From NCBI RefSeq assembly GCF_007750855.1, contig NZ_CP036291.1, forward strand, positions 6,050,905-6,114,904: a DNA stretch of 64,000 nt. The letters are read 5' to 3'. The number at the start of each line of letters is the position of its first letter. The stretch's first letter is position 1. The position numbers and the translations under genes are program-made. Source of the stretch: Pirellulimonas nuda (GTDB taxonomy: Bacteria; Planctomycetota; Planctomycetia; Pirellulales; Lacipirellulaceae). A model generated the notes under the pieces. It saw nothing but the letters and a program-made list of their open reading frames with translations. It was not told the origin of the DNA and searched no databases. This document shows positions 18,945 through 28,075 of the stretch, one piece after another.

Positions 18945-19857
18945 GTATCGATCCGTCTCGGGAGGGTGAGCGCGGCTGCGGAACAAGACGACCGGCGGGC
19001 AGTGTCCCAACTCCCGGGGGGTCGCCGAGGCGGTTGGGCGCCCCCAAACGCGGGACCGCCAACACACGTTGCCTCAGTCGAATTTAGCTCACGCAAGCGG
19101 CCGGGTCAAAAATCCGGGACGCGGAAAGTTGCCCTTGGTGCGGACCGCCGTGGGTAGGACCTTCACAGACGGTCCTATAGGCACACCACACCACCGATTG
19201 CGACGCTTGCGCCGATTGCCCGGCGCCCCGGTCGGAACCCTGCCCCGGCGGTCGCTCTACCCTTGGGCAGCGACGTTCACCAGGAACAAAAGCTCAACGG
19301 CGTCCTGCCAGAAAAGCCGGGAAAGCCCACTCCCGGAGACAGCGTTCGGGCCATCCTGCGGCCCGCCCATGATACGCGGCGCCGCGGCGGGTGGTTCATC
19401 CGGAGAGAAAACGAAAACGACGAATGTCGGGGCGATCAGAAGGCGCCCGCAGAGTACCGCTACGCAGCGATAAAGGCGCAAAAAAAGCCGTCCCTTTCGA
19501 CCCACGCGGCATTGGAGGGGGAGGACTTTGACCGCGAAGGCATGTGGAAAGGGACGGCCGGTTTGCGGTCCGTCGGGTTCTCAGCGGCAAGGTCGGCGGA
19601 GCAGCTCCGACGATCAACCTGCACGTCTCTGAACCTCTTAGGGATTGGGATCTGGGGGTGGGTTGCGACGCCGTGCGTCGAATCAGTTACAACACAACCC
19701 CGGGGCGGCTGGGAGGGACCCGCCCCGAGGCGTGTTGTTGCTTTTGCTTATTACGTGAACGAACCCAAGAAGGTTCGCGAAACGGGTTGGCGTTTTGATC
19801 GTTTTTTGAAACCTGCCCCCACCCAACCCCCAACTTCAATCAGGACAAGGCGTTACG
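18945..19857. other. Long gene-free region between the S41 protease and purH
   Basis: More than 900 bases with several open frames on both strands, none with recognisable protein sequence or start context. It holds a 12-bp inverted repeat (GCCGTCCCTTTC at 19487-19498 and GAAAGGGACGGC at 19547-19558) and a strong bipartite hairpin at 19690-19737 that may act as a terminator or attenuator ahead of purH. Otherwise nothing was seen. Confidence 0.5.
19690..19747 (+). terminator. Bipartite hairpin with T-rich tail upstream of purH
   Basis: An outer stem CAACAC/GTGTTG (19690-19695 with 19732-19737) encloses an inner GGGGCGG/CCGCCCC stem (19702-19708 with 19720-19726). TTGCTTTTGCTT follows. It ends about 110 bp before the purH start, so it could be an attenuator in the purH leader or simply end transcripts from upstream. 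No antiterminator partner was identified. Confidence 0.4.
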
Positions 19858-21432
19858 ATGACGCAATCCCCTCGGGTCGAACGGGCCCTGATCAGCGTAA
19901 GTGACAAGACCGGGCTCGCCGAGTTCGCCCAGCGGCTGGTCGCCGCCGGCGTGCAGCTCTTCAGCACCGGCGGATCGCGCAAGGCGCTCGAAGAAGCGGG
20001 CCTGCCGGTGACCGATGTCGGCGAGCACACCGGCTTCCCGGAGATGATGGACGGCCGCCTCAAGACGCTCCACCCGCTGGTGCACGGCGGGCTGCTGTGC
20101 CGACGCGACAACCCGCAGGACATGGCCTCGGCGGCCGAGCACGGCATCGTGCCGTTCGAGCTGGTGGTGGTGAACCTCTACCCGTTCCGTGAGACCATCG
20201 CCCGACCGGGCGTAAGCGTGGCCGAGGCGATCGAGAAGATCGACATCGGCGGGCCGACCCTGGTCCGCGGCGCCGCCAAGAACCACGCGTTCGTCACCAT
20301 CGTTACCTCGGCCGAGCAGTTCGGCGCCGTCGCCGATCAGATCGAGGCCGATGGCGCCACCACGTTCGAGCTGCGCCGCGCCCTGGCCGGCGCCGCGTAC
20401 GCCCACACCGCCGCGTACGACGCGGCCATCGCCGGCTACTTTGAGCGGCTCGCCTCCAGCGACGGCGCTTGGCCCGAGCGGATGACCGTTTCGCTGCGGC
20501 TGAAATCGTCGCTCCGCTACGGCGAAAACCCCCACCAAGCCGCGGCCGAGTACGTCTCGGAGAACCCGGCCCCGCACGCGCTGGTAAACGCAGAGCTGCT
20601 CAACGGGAAAGAACTGTCGTACAACAACCTGCTCGACCTCAGCGCAGCGCTGGGCGTCGCGCGGTCGCTCCCCGTTCCGGGCGTGGCGGTTCTGAAGCAC
20701 AACAACCCCTGCGGCGCCGCGACCGCGGCCACCATCGGCGACGCGACGCGCAAGGCCTGGGAGGGCGACCCCGTGAGCGCGTTCGGCTCGATCCTGGGCT
20801 TCAACGCCCCGGTCGACGAGGCGGCCGCCGAGTGCTTGGCGGAGCCGGGCAAGTTTGTCGAAGCCATCGCGGCGCCCGACTTCACCCCCGAAGCGCTCAA
20901 GGTCCTCACCACCAAGCCCAAGTGGAAGGCGAACGTCCGCTTGCTGCGTGTTGGACGGGTTGTGCCGGGCGAGGCCGGTGTCGAGCTACGCGCCATCGAC
21001 GGCGGATACCTGGCGCAAAACGCAGACGACCTGCCCGACCACGAGAGCGACTGGACCGTGGCGACGGACACCAAGCCTTCGGACGCGCAGATGGCCGACC
21101 TGCGGTTCGCCTGGGCCGCGTGCCGGCACGTCAAGTCGAACGCGATCGTGCTGGCCAAAGAAGGGATGCTGGTGGGCGTGGGCGCCGGCCAGATGAGCCG
21201 GGTCGACTCGGTAGAGATCGCCATCCGCAAGGCGGGCGAGCGGAGCCGGGGCGCCGTGCTGGCCTCCGACGCGTTCTTCCCGTTCGACGACTCGATCGCC
21301 GCGGCGGCCGAGGCGGGCGTGGTCGCGATCATCCAGCCGGGGGGGAGCCGGGGCGACGCCGACGTAATCGCGGCCTGCAACCGGCACGGGCTGGCGATGG
21401 TGATGACCGGGCGGCGGCATTTTCGGCATTGA
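19858..21432 (+). CDS. purH: Bifunctional AICAR formyltransferase / IMP cyclohydrolase
   Basis: 524 residues, the standard PurH length. It catalyses the last two steps of purine synthesis in the cytoplasm: formyl transfer to AICAR and ring closure to IMP. The N-terminal IMP cyclohydrolase (MGS-like) domain has ALISVSDKTGLAEFAQRL, FSTGGSRKAL and DGRLKTLHPLVHGGLL. The C-terminal formyltransferase domain has RYGENPHQAA, LKHNNPCGAA (catalytic His region) and the terminal FFPFDDSI segment. ATG start follows directly from the family N-terminus. It is not in an operon with other pur genes here. An unusual hairpin lies in its leader and a long inverted repeat lies right after its stop. Confidence 0.97.
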   Translation: MTQSPRVERALISVSDKTGLAEFAQRLVAAGVQLFSTGGSRKALEEAGLPVTDVGEHTGFPEMMDGRLKTLHPLVHGGLLCRRDNPQDMASAAEHGIVPFELVVVNLYPFRETIARPGVSVAEAIEKIDIGGPTLVRGAAKNHAFVTIVTSAEQFGAVADQIEADGATTFELRRALAGAAYAHTAAYDAAIAGYFERLASSDGAWPERMTVSLRLKSSLRYGENPHQAAAEYVSENPAPHALVNAELLNGKELSYNNLLDLSAALGVARSLPVPGVAVLKHNNPCGAATAATIGDATRKAWEGDPVSAFGSILGFNAPVDEAAAECLAEPGKFVEAIAAPDFTPEALKVLTTKPKWKANVRLLRVGRVVPGEAGVELRAIDGGYLAQNADDLPDHESDWTVATDTKPSDAQMADLRFAWAACRHVKSNAIVLAKEGMLVGVGAGQMSRVDSVEIAIRKAGERSRGAVLASDAFFPFDDSIAAAAEAGVVAIIQPGGSRGDADVIAACNRHGLAMVMTGRRHFRH

Positions 21433-21438
21433 GAGAGT

Positions 21439-21537
21439 AGGGAATAGGGGTTAGGTGCGAGGGGCGAGAACGCGCAAGCGGTGTGTTGGACGCTAAACCA
21501 CCGCTAGCGCGTTCTCGCCCCTCGCCCCTAATCCCTC
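21439..21537. repeat. Long inverted repeat after purH
   Basis: The left arm (about 21439-21483) with GGGGCGAGAACGCGC and AAGCGGTG pairs with the right arm (about 21499-21537) containing CACCGCTAGCGCGTTCTCG and CCCCTAATCCCT. The loop is about 15 nt. A diverged half copy appears upstream of dnaE (23655-23706). As a strong RNA hairpin it may also end the purH transcript. Confidence 0.8.
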
Positions 21538-21644
21538 GCCCCACCCCCGGGCCCCGCTGCTTCGCTTATTCTTGCCGCGCCGGGCTCCCCATGATATACC
21601 GTAAGTTGGCCATCCGTATCGCGTTACGCCCGCCCCAGCCCTTC

Positions 21645-22325
21645 ATGACCGTTATCACGTTGCGAGTGCTGGACGGAGCCGATCGGGGTCGCGTGTACGC
21701 CGACCTAGCGATCCCGGTCACGATCGGCCGCGAAGAGGGCAACTCGGTCCAGCTCAACGACGAGCGGATCAGCCGGTACCACATCAAGATCCAGGAAGAC
21801 CAGGAAAAGATCGTCCTGACCGACCTGGAGAGCACCAACGGCACCCGCGTCAACGGCGAAGAGACGCACCTACGCATCTTGCGGTTCGGCGACGTGATCG
21901 ACGTCGGCCGCTCGAAACTGCTCTACGGCACACGCGAGCAGATCAGCGCCAGGCTCGAAGCGCTCAAGGCGGCCGGCGCGTTCCAGGGCGACGGCGGCGA
22001 CCTCGACCGCATGACCGAGCAGGCCGAGTCGGCCCCAACGGGCGAGTTCGAGCAAGACTGGAACGACTCCGAGCAGCTCCGCAGCACGCTGCACATCCCC
22101 TCCGCGCCCGACCTGCCCGAGGGCCTCAGCCCGGGCCAAGCGGCCGAAGTCTCCGAGCTGCTGGAGTACCTGCACCTGCGGGCCCGCAGCCTCGTGCAGG
22201 GGCTGGCGCCCCCAGACCGCGAAGGGAACGTGGCGTTCAACTACGAGCAGTGGCAAGACCTGCTAGACATCCAGTCGCAGCTCGCCGAGTACCTGCAGCG
22301 GATCGGCGACCCGGAAGGCGAGTAA
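21645..22325 (+). CDS. FHA-domain protein
   Basis: 226 residues from ATG 21645. The FHA domain covers about residues 1-95, with the phosphothreonine-binding motifs IGREEGN, SRYHIKI (Ser/Arg/His) and LESTNGTRVNGEE. The rest is helical and acidic with no known domain and ends in a probable coiled coil (LLDIQSQLAEYLQRIGD). FHA domains bind phosphothreonine peptides, so a link to Ser/Thr kinases such as the one at 7511 is plausible but not shown. A longer frame upstream starting in the inverted repeat is rejected because it encodes no FHA-like leader. Confidence 0.88.
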   Translation: MTVITLRVLDGADRGRVYADLAIPVTIGREEGNSVQLNDERISRYHIKIQEDQEKIVLTDLESTNGTRVNGEETHLRILRFGDVIDVGRSKLLYGTREQISARLEALKAAGAFQGDGGDLDRMTEQAESAPTGEFEQDWNDSEQLRSTLHIPSAPDLPEGLSPGQAAEVSELLEYLHLRARSLVQGLAPPDREGNVAFNYEQWQDLLDIQSQLAEYLQRIGDPEGE

Positions 22326-22347
22326 CGCATCGCAGCGACGACGAATC

Positions 22348-22418
22348 GGACGCGGATCCGCGCGGATTCCACGCGCCGTGTCCGCGTAGATCCCTTAGAT
22401 CCGCAGTAATCCGCGTCC
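22348..22418. repeat. Inverted repeat with GGACGCGGAT/ATCCGCGTCC ends
   Basis: A 10-bp perfect inverted repeat (22348-22357 and 22409-22418) encloses further dyad fragments such as ATCCGCGCGGAT and TCCGCGTAGATCC. It fills the gap between the FHA gene and the next membrane-protein gene. Similar ATCCGCG-type repeats are common in planctomycete intergenic DNA; that statement is general knowledge rather than a search result. Confidence 0.65.
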
Positions 22419-22447
22419 CATTCTCCGGCCCAACGGCGACAGATCGC

Positions 22448-23152
22448 GTGCCCAACCCCTTTCGATTGCTCGGAAAGCTCAAGAACATCCTGCTGAGCCT
22501 GGCGTCGGCCAACCTCAAGCGTTTCTTTGTGAGCGCCGTGATCGGCGTCGCGTTGTTCGCGGCCATCGTTGGCGCAGGGGCCTTCTACTTGGCGCAGAAC
22601 GCCGGCGGCGTGTCGCAGGCAGCGGTGGCCGTGGTGGTGGCCGTCGCCAGCCTGATCACCGGCCTGCTGTGGGCCGCGGTAGCGACCGCCCACGGCTTCC
22701 TGCAGACGGTCGTCGAGTCGACCGGCGTCGGGCCGCTCATCAGCAAGCTGGTGTTCAAGCAGGCCCTCGGGGTGAGCGACAAACGGCCCCAGGGGTCGAG
22801 CGAGGTCGCGGCCGAACTCGACGCCGCCGACGACCGGCAGGCGAAGCAGGCGGTCGAAACGCGACTGGCGTCCGTCTTCTCTTCCGCCAAGCTCGAAGAG
22901 TGGCTCCCGGCACGCGGCCGGTGGATCGCCAAGAAGCTCATCGGCTCGGTCGGCTGGGCCGTCACCACCGCCGTGCTGGGCCGACTCCCCGCGGGCCCCG
23001 TCAACCTGCTGGACCTCAGGTCCCACCTCGCCGACGGCCTGAACGACGCCGCGGTCGGCATCTTCACCACGCGGCTTGTCGTGGCGGCCACGCTGGCGAC
23101 CGGGGCGCTGGCCTTCTTGTGCCTGGCCGCAGCGGTGCTGGCGGCGCTGTAG
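22448..23152 (+). CDS. Membrane protein of unknown function
   Basis: 234 residues from GTG 22448 (VPNPFRLLGKLKNILLS). A longer in-frame extension upstream reads through the repeat and is rejected. Three hydrophobic segments are visible: about residues 27-50 (VSAVIGVALFAAIVGAGAFY), 55-80 and the C-terminal 208-233. Between them is a soluble, charged stretch (about 95-170). No family recognised. It follows the FHA gene by 122 bp on the same strand. Confidence 0.7.
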   Translation: MPNPFRLLGKLKNILLSLASANLKRFFVSAVIGVALFAAIVGAGAFYLAQNAGGVSQAAVAVVVAVASLITGLLWAAVATAHGFLQTVVESTGVGPLISKLVFKQALGVSDKRPQGSSEVAAELDAADDRQAKQAVETRLASVFSSAKLEEWLPARGRWIAKKLIGSVGWAVTTAVLGRLPAGPVNLLDLRSHLADGLNDAAVGIFTTRLVVAATLATGALAFLCLAAAVLAAL

Positions 23153-23316
23153 GCCCCGCCCGCTGTCCGCGGCTACAATGACAATGATGCGAGTGCTGCC
23201 CAATCGCCGGAGATGCAAACGTTGCTGCGCCGGCGATACGCTCAGCGGCGAGGACGTGCTGCCGGGTTTGCTTGTGGGGTGGGGGAGTTGTTTCCGGCAA
23301 GGTGAGGGTTCAGTAG

Positions 23317-23565
23317 GTGCGTTATCTGATCGGTGGATTGCTCCTGTCAACTATGTTGATGACTGTTGTCGTCTGCGGCGCACCGATCGCAGCGGCATTG
23401 AAGACGGGCAGGTTCTACGAATCCGCCGGTGAGCACTCACTTGAGATTCGTCGCTACCCATAGCGGTTCGCACGGGTGTTGCTCCTCAACGGATACTTGG
23501 CGATCGGCGGGCTGCTTGGCCTTTGGCTGTTTACGAGCGATATTCTCGATTGGATAGGCGAGTGA
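23317..23565 (+). pseudogene. Small two-TM membrane protein gene split by an in-frame TAG
   Basis: From GTG 23317 a frame encodes a 48-residue hydrophobic peptide (VRYLIGGLLLSTMLMTVVV, residues 1-19) ending at TAG 23461-23463. The same frame then continues for 33 codons (RFARVLLLNGYLAIGGLLGL and on to DWIGE) to TGA at 23563-23565. Together they would be an ~82-residue two-TM protein. Base composition here is less GC-rich than the neighbouring genes. Simplest reading: a nonsense-mutated gene. A TACAAT hexamer at 23174-23179 lies upstream. No homologue is recognised. Confidence 0.4.
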
Positions 23566-23654
23566 GCCACCTGCTCACCTAAGAGAATCTGGCAGACCGG
23601 ACCTGCTTTTCGCGTCCTTCGCCTGTCAAGCCGCTTGTCTTAGACGCTCACGCG

Positions 23655-23706
23655 CGGTTCACTGCTAGCGTCGTCCCCAGCCCCCAATCCCTAGCCCCCA
23701 GCCCCG
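23655..23706. repeat. Half copy of the purH-downstream repeat
   Basis: GCTAGCG, CCCCAGCCCCCAATCCCTAG and CCCCAGCCCC resemble the right arm of the inverted repeat at 21499-21537 (GCTAGCGCGTTC and CCCCTCGCCCCTAATCCCT). No left arm is present. It lies just before the dnaE start. Confidence 0.5.
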
Positions 23707-23728
23707 TCCGCCGCAGGCGGACCACAGC

Positions 23729-26700
23729 ATGGACGCTCCCCCCTTCGTTCACCTCCACTGCCACAGCCACTTCAGCCTGCTGGATGGCGCCAGCCCCATC
23801 AAGAAGCTGGTCGGGCGGGCCAAAGAGCTGGGGATGAACGGCCTGGCGCTCACCGACCACGGCAACCTGTACGGCGCCATCCCGTTCTACAACGCCTGCC
23901 GTGAGGCCGAGATCAACCCGGTGCTGGGCTACGAGGCCTACATCGCCCCCGGGAGCCGGCTCGATAAGTCGGGCGCCTCCAGCAGCAAGGAGGCCAGCTT
24001 CCACCTCACGCTGCTGGCCCAGAACCGCACCGGCTTCCGCAACCTGGTGAAGATGGCGAGCCGCGCCTACCTGGACGGCTTCTACCACAAGCCGCGGATC
24101 GACAAGGAGCTGCTCAAGGCGCACAGCGAGGGGATCATCTGCCTGAGCGGCTGCGTCAGCGGCGAGCTCTCCAAGACGCTGCTCTCCGGCGCCACGGCCG
24201 AGAAGGCGTTGGAGACCGCCCGCCCCATCGCCGAGTGGTTCCAGAAGCTGTTTGGCGACCGCTACTTCTTGGAGATCCAGAACAATGGGCTCGAGATCCA
24301 GCAGCAAGCGATGGAGCTCACGTCGCTGCTGGCGCAGCAGGTCGGCCTGCCGCTGGTGGCGACCAGCGACGCGCACTACGTCCGCCGCGAGGACGCGGTC
24401 GCCCAAGACGTGCTGCTGTGCATCAACACGGGGCGTTTCCGCACGGACACCAACCGCATGAAGATGGAGGGGGACCAGTTCTTCCTCCGCAACGCGGAGG
24501 AGATGTTCGCGGCGATGCCCGAGCACGCCGAGGCGCTCGCCCAGAGCCAGCGGATCGCCGACTCGGTCGACATCGACCTCGAGCTCGGCAAGCGGCACTT
24601 CCCGACCTACGTTCCTCCGGAGCAGAAGAAGCCGGCCGAGTACCTGCGCGAGATCTGCCTGCAGGGGCTCCGCGAACGCTACGCGAAAGACAACACCCGC
24701 TGGAAGGACGAAGACCCGGCCACGGGCGAGCTCTCCGAGGAGGTCCACGCGCGGCTCGACCGCGAGCTGCACGTGATCGAGAAGCTGGGCTTCCCCGACT
24801 ACTTCCTCATCGTGTGGGACTTCGTCCGCTACGCCGTCGAGCAGAAGATCCCCTGCACCGCCAGAGGATCGGGGGTCGGGTCGCTGGTCTGCTATGCGCT
24901 GCGGCTCAGCCACGTCTGCCCGCTGCGGTACGACCTGCTGTTCGAGCGGTTCCTCGACGAGAACCGCGAGGAGGCGCCCGATATCGACATCGACTTCTGC
25001 AAGGAGCGCCGCGGCGAGGTCATCCAGTACGTCAAGGACAAGTACGGCGAAGCCAACGTTGCCCAGATCGGCACGTTCGGCACCCTGGCCGCGCGGGCCG
25101 CGATCAAGGACGTCGGCCGCACGCTCAGCATGTCGATCTCCGAGGTCGAGCGGATCACGGCCATGGTCCCCGACCAGTTGGGCATCAGCCTCGACAAGGC
25201 GTTGGAGACCAGCGAAGAGCTGCGCGTCGAGTACGAGAAGAACAGCGAGACGCGGGAGCTATTGGACCTGGCCCGCAAGATCGAGGGGCTGGCGCGCAAC
25301 GTCGGCACCCACGCTGCGGCGGTCGTGATCAGCAACAAGCCGGTCGACGAGTACGTGCCGCTGCAGCACGTCAAAGGCAAGTCGGAAGTCATCACCCAGT
25401 GGGCGATGGGCGACGTCGAGGCGGCGGGCCTGTTGAAGATGGACTTCCTGGGGCTGCGGAACCTGACGATCCTCGCCAAGAGCGTCGACCTGATCGAGGA
25501 GGCACGCGGCGAGCGCGTCGACCCCGACGACTTCCCGCTGGACGACGGCGAGACGTTCGCGCTGTTGTGCCGCGGCGAGACCAAGGGCATCTTCCAGCTC
25601 GAGTCCGGCGGCATCCGCGACCTGCTGCAGCGGATGAAGCCCGACAGCTTCCACGACATCATCGCCACCAACGCCCTCTACCGCCCGGGGCCGCTGGAGG
25701 GGGGGATGGTGGACCAGTACATCGAGGTCAAGCACGGCCGGCGCCCCGCGGAGTACCCCCACCCGGTGATGGAGGACATCCTCTCCGAGACGCACGGGGT
25801 GATGGTGTACCAAGAGCAGGTGATGCGGATCCTCAACCGCCTGGGTGGGATCGAGCTCTCCAACGCGTACAAGTGCATCAAGGCGATCAGCAAGAAGAAG
25901 CTGCCGATCATCGCCAAGTTCCGCGAGGAGTTCCTCTCCGGCTCGCAATCGCAGGGGCTCGACAAGAAGAAGGCCGAAGACCTGTTCGGCATGATCGAGA
26001 AGTTCGCCGGCTACGGCTTCAACAAGTCGCACTCCACCGCGTACGCGCTCATCGCGTACATGACGGCCTACCTCAAGGCCCACTACCCGCTGGAGTTTAT
26101 GGCCGCGCTGCTGACCGGCGACATCCCGGGGCGCAACTTCAAGAGCAAGGACTCGCTGGTTGAGCACCTAGAGGACTGCAAGCGGATGGAGATCGAGGTG
26201 GTTCCGCCCGACGTGAACCGCTCGATGAGCCACTTCGCCGTGCGCGACGGGAAGATCTTGTTCGGGCTGTCGGCCATCAAGGCGTGCGGCGGGGGCGCGG
26301 CGGACGCGATCGTGAAGGAGCGCGCCGAGAACGGGCCGTTCGCAGACCTGTTCAACTTCTGCGAGCGCGTCGACCCGCAGTGCTGCAACCGCGCGACGAT
26401 CGAGACCCTGGTCAAGGCGGGCGCCTTCGACGCGTTTGGCGCGAAGCGGTCGCAGTTGATGGCGGTGGTCGAGCGGGCCCTGCAGTCGGGCGCCGCGCGG
26501 CTCGCCGACCGCAAGAGCGGCCAGAAGGGCCTGTTCGATGAAGCCGAAGAACAGGCCGAAGAGGCCGCGGTGCCGCTGCCCAACATCCCGGAGCTCGAAG
26601 AGAAGGAGCGGCTGATCCAAGAGAAGGAGGTGCTGGGCTTCTACCTCTCCAGCCACCCGCTCGAAGAGTTCGAGGCGATGCTGCGGACCTACTGCACACA

Positions 26701-27313
26701 CTCCAGCACCAGCCTCGGCAAGCTGGAGCACCGCACCGAGGTGCTGCTGGGGGGCATGCTGGCGGCCATCAAGGTGACCCACACCAAAAACCCCCGCCCG
26801 GGGAGCACCCACACCAAGTACGCCATGTGGGACCTGGAAGACCTAGACGGCATCGTCCGCTGCATCCTTTGGCCCGAGCAGTTCGCGGAGTTCGGCCATC
26901 TGGTGCAGGCCGACGCGATCCTCGGCATGCGCGCGGCCGTCGACCGTCGACCCGGCGCGGAAGAGGTAAACCTGATCATCAACGAGCTGATGCCGCTCGA
27001 CGCGATGGAGAGCCGCTTCACCAGCGGGGTGACCATCCGCGTCGACCAGCGCCGCGACGAGGGGCAGATGCTGGGGATGCTCCGCGAGATCATCCGCGGC
27101 TACCCCGGAGACAAGCCGCTGAAGCTGCGGATCGACCTGACAGACGGCGCCATCGCCGAGATGAACGTGCCCAAGCGTGTGCAGCTCAACGGCGAGCTGC
27201 GGCAGCGCGTGGAGGACCTGCTGGGCGAGGGCTCGTTCCGCCTGCAGGTGTCGCCCCCCAAAGCCAGCGCCCCGCCACAACGCGGCGGAAGACGCAACGG
27301 CAAACCCCGCTAA
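23729..27313 (+). CDS. dnaE: DNA polymerase III subunit alpha
   Basis: 1194 residues, normal for DnaE. It is the replicative polymerase catalytic subunit. The N-terminal PHP domain starts with HLHCHSHFSLLDGA and carries LTDHGNLYG and TSDAHYV. The polymerase core contains SGVGSLVCYAL, the catalytic PDIDIDF near residue 417, RPGPLEGGMVDQYIE and YQEQVMRI. Tandem helix-hairpin-helix follows (KACGGGAADAI), then the OB fold (LLGGMLAAIKVTHTK). It is DnaE1-like in length and organisation, not PolC. ATG start fits the family N-terminus. It appears to be transcribed alone, with a half repeat just before it and a perfect 23-bp palindrome 69 bp after its stop. Confidence 0.97.
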   Translation: MDAPPFVHLHCHSHFSLLDGASPIKKLVGRAKELGMNGLALTDHGNLYGAIPFYNACREAEINPVLGYEAYIAPGSRLDKSGASSSKEASFHLTLLAQNRTGFRNLVKMASRAYLDGFYHKPRIDKELLKAHSEGIICLSGCVSGELSKTLLSGATAEKALETARPIAEWFQKLFGDRYFLEIQNNGLEIQQQAMELTSLLAQQVGLPLVATSDAHYVRREDAVAQDVLLCINTGRFRTDTNRMKMEGDQFFLRNAEEMFAAMPEHAEALAQSQRIADSVDIDLELGKRHFPTYVPPEQKKPAEYLREICLQGLRERYAKDNTRWKDEDPATGELSEEVHARLDRELHVIEKLGFPDYFLIVWDFVRYAVEQKIPCTARGSGVGSLVCYALRLSHVCPLRYDLLFERFLDENREEAPDIDIDFCKERRGEVIQYVKDKYGEANVAQIGTFGTLAARAAIKDVGRTLSMSISEVERITAMVPDQLGISLDKALETSEELRVEYEKNSETRELLDLARKIEGLARNVGTHAAAVVISNKPVDEYVPLQHVKGKSEVITQWAMGDVEAAGLLKMDFLGLRNLTILAKSVDLIEEARGERVDPDDFPLDDGETFALLCRGETKGIFQLESGGIRDLLQRMKPDSFHDIIATNALYRPGPLEGGMVDQYIEVKHGRRPAEYPHPVMEDILSETHGVMVYQEQVMRILNRLGGIELSNAYKCIKAISKKKLPIIAKFREEFLSGSQSQGLDKKKAEDLFGMIEKFAGYGFNKSHSTAYALIAYMTAYLKAHYPLEFMAALLTGDIPGRNFKSKDSLVEHLEDCKRMEIEVVPPDVNRSMSHFAVRDGKILFGLSAIKACGGGAADAIVKERAENGPFADLFNFCERVDPQCCNRATIETLVKAGAFDAFGAKRSQLMAVVERALQSGAARLADRKSGQKGLFDEAEEQAEEAAVPLPNIPELEEKERLIQEKEVLGFYLSSHPLEEFEAMLRTYCTHSSTSLGKLEHRTEVLLGGMLAAIKVTHTKNPRPGSTHTKYAMWDLEDLDGIVRCILWPEQFAEFGHLVQADAILGMRAAVDRRPGAEEVNLIINELMPLDAMESRFTSGVTIRVDQRRDEGQMLGMLREIIRGYPGDKPLKLRIDLTDGAIAEMNVPKRVQLNGELRQRVEDLLGEGSFRLQVSPPKASAPPQRGGRRNGKPR

Positions 27314-27382
27314 CAGGCAAGCCAACACGCAAAGCCCCTAGCCGACGGGCTCCGCCCCGTCGGGGCCGAACACGCAGGAAAG

Positions 27383-27433
27383 CGAAAAGGGGACATTCTA
27401 CTTTACTGATTAAAGTAGAATGTCCCCTTTTCG
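27383..27433. repeat. GGGGACATTC palindrome, perfect copy
   Basis: Perfect 23-nt arms at 27383-27405 and 27411-27433 with a 5-nt loop (CTGAT). The core arm is CGAAAAGGGGACATTCTAC. It is the cleanest member of the family also seen at 10321 and 5183. Placed 69 bp after dnaE, it would fold into a strong RNA hairpin and could act as a bidirectional terminator. Confidence 0.92.
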
Positions 27434-27537
27434 TCCGTAACGTTGACTCAGCTCCGCCGGGGGCGGGGACGCCCCGGCTCGCAAAGTTGCACTCGCGGGG
27501 CGCGCCCTCCGATCGAGACACCCAAGAAGAGTACCCG

Positions 27538-27954
27538 ATGCCCGCCGCTGCACGCTTGATCGTCGCCGTCGTCGCAGGGATCGTCGTGGCGTTGGCCCTG
27601 CTGGTCGCCGTCGAGCTGTGGAGCGCCGTGGTTCATCCAACACCCGCCGACTTCGGCGGGACGACCGACCAGATGTGCGCACACGTCGCCAACTACCCGC
27701 CGTGGGTGCTAGCGCTGGTGGTCCCCATGTGGGGCTTCACGGCCTGGCTGAGCGCGTGGGTCGCAAGAAAGATCGGCGGCCGCAGCGCGGCCTGGGTCGT
27801 CAGCGTGCTGATGCTGGCCGCGGTCGTGCTGAACGTCGCGATGCTGCCGTACCCGGCGTGGTTTACGCTCGCGTGCCCGATCGTGGTCGGCGCCGGCGCG
27901 GCGTTCGGGAGTCAATTGAGCGTTCGCAAGAAGGCCCGGGAGCAGGATGCATGA
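27538..27954 (+). CDS. Small membrane protein, function unknown
   Basis: 138 residues from ATG 27538, preceded by AAGAAGAG as a good ribosome binding site. Four hydrophobic segments are visible: about residues 7-30, 57-76, 83-103 and 108-125. The mix of short loops (PADFGGTTDQMCAHVANYP) suggests an integral inner-membrane protein. No motif allows a function. The gene stands alone between the dnaE-distal palindrome and the vapC remnant. Confidence 0.72.
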   Translation: MPAAARLIVAVVAGIVVALALLVAVELWSAVVHPTPADFGGTTDQMCAHVANYPPWVLALVVPMWGFTAWLSAWVARKIGGRSAAWVVSVLMLAAVVLNVAMLPYPAWFTLACPIVVGAGAAFGSQLSVRKKAREQDA

Positions 27955-28020
27955 AGCGCGCCGGGCGCCAAATGTCATTAGGCATCGCAACCGACGGGCC
28001 TGCTTGCTCGGCCGGATACA

Positions 28021-28035
28021 GGGGACATTCCACTT
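28021..28035. repeat. Half copy of the GGGGACATTC palindrome
   Basis: GGGGACATTCCACTT matches one arm of the palindromes at 10321 and 27383; the partner arm is not present. It lies between the small membrane-protein gene and the vapC remnant. Confidence 0.5.
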
Positions 28036-28075
28036 CTTGTCGTAGACATGGCCCCTGGCTTGAGGAGCTAGCCGA

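Noticed and set aside
19263-19904. 213-residue open frame upstream of and overlapping purH
   Set aside because: No start context, crosses the terminator-like hairpin and overlaps the start of purH in another frame.
23648-24913. 421-residue open frame antisense to dnaE
   Set aside because: It lies wholly against a clear DnaE gene, has repetitive Leu/Val/Asp composition typical of GC-rich antisense frames, and no protein family.
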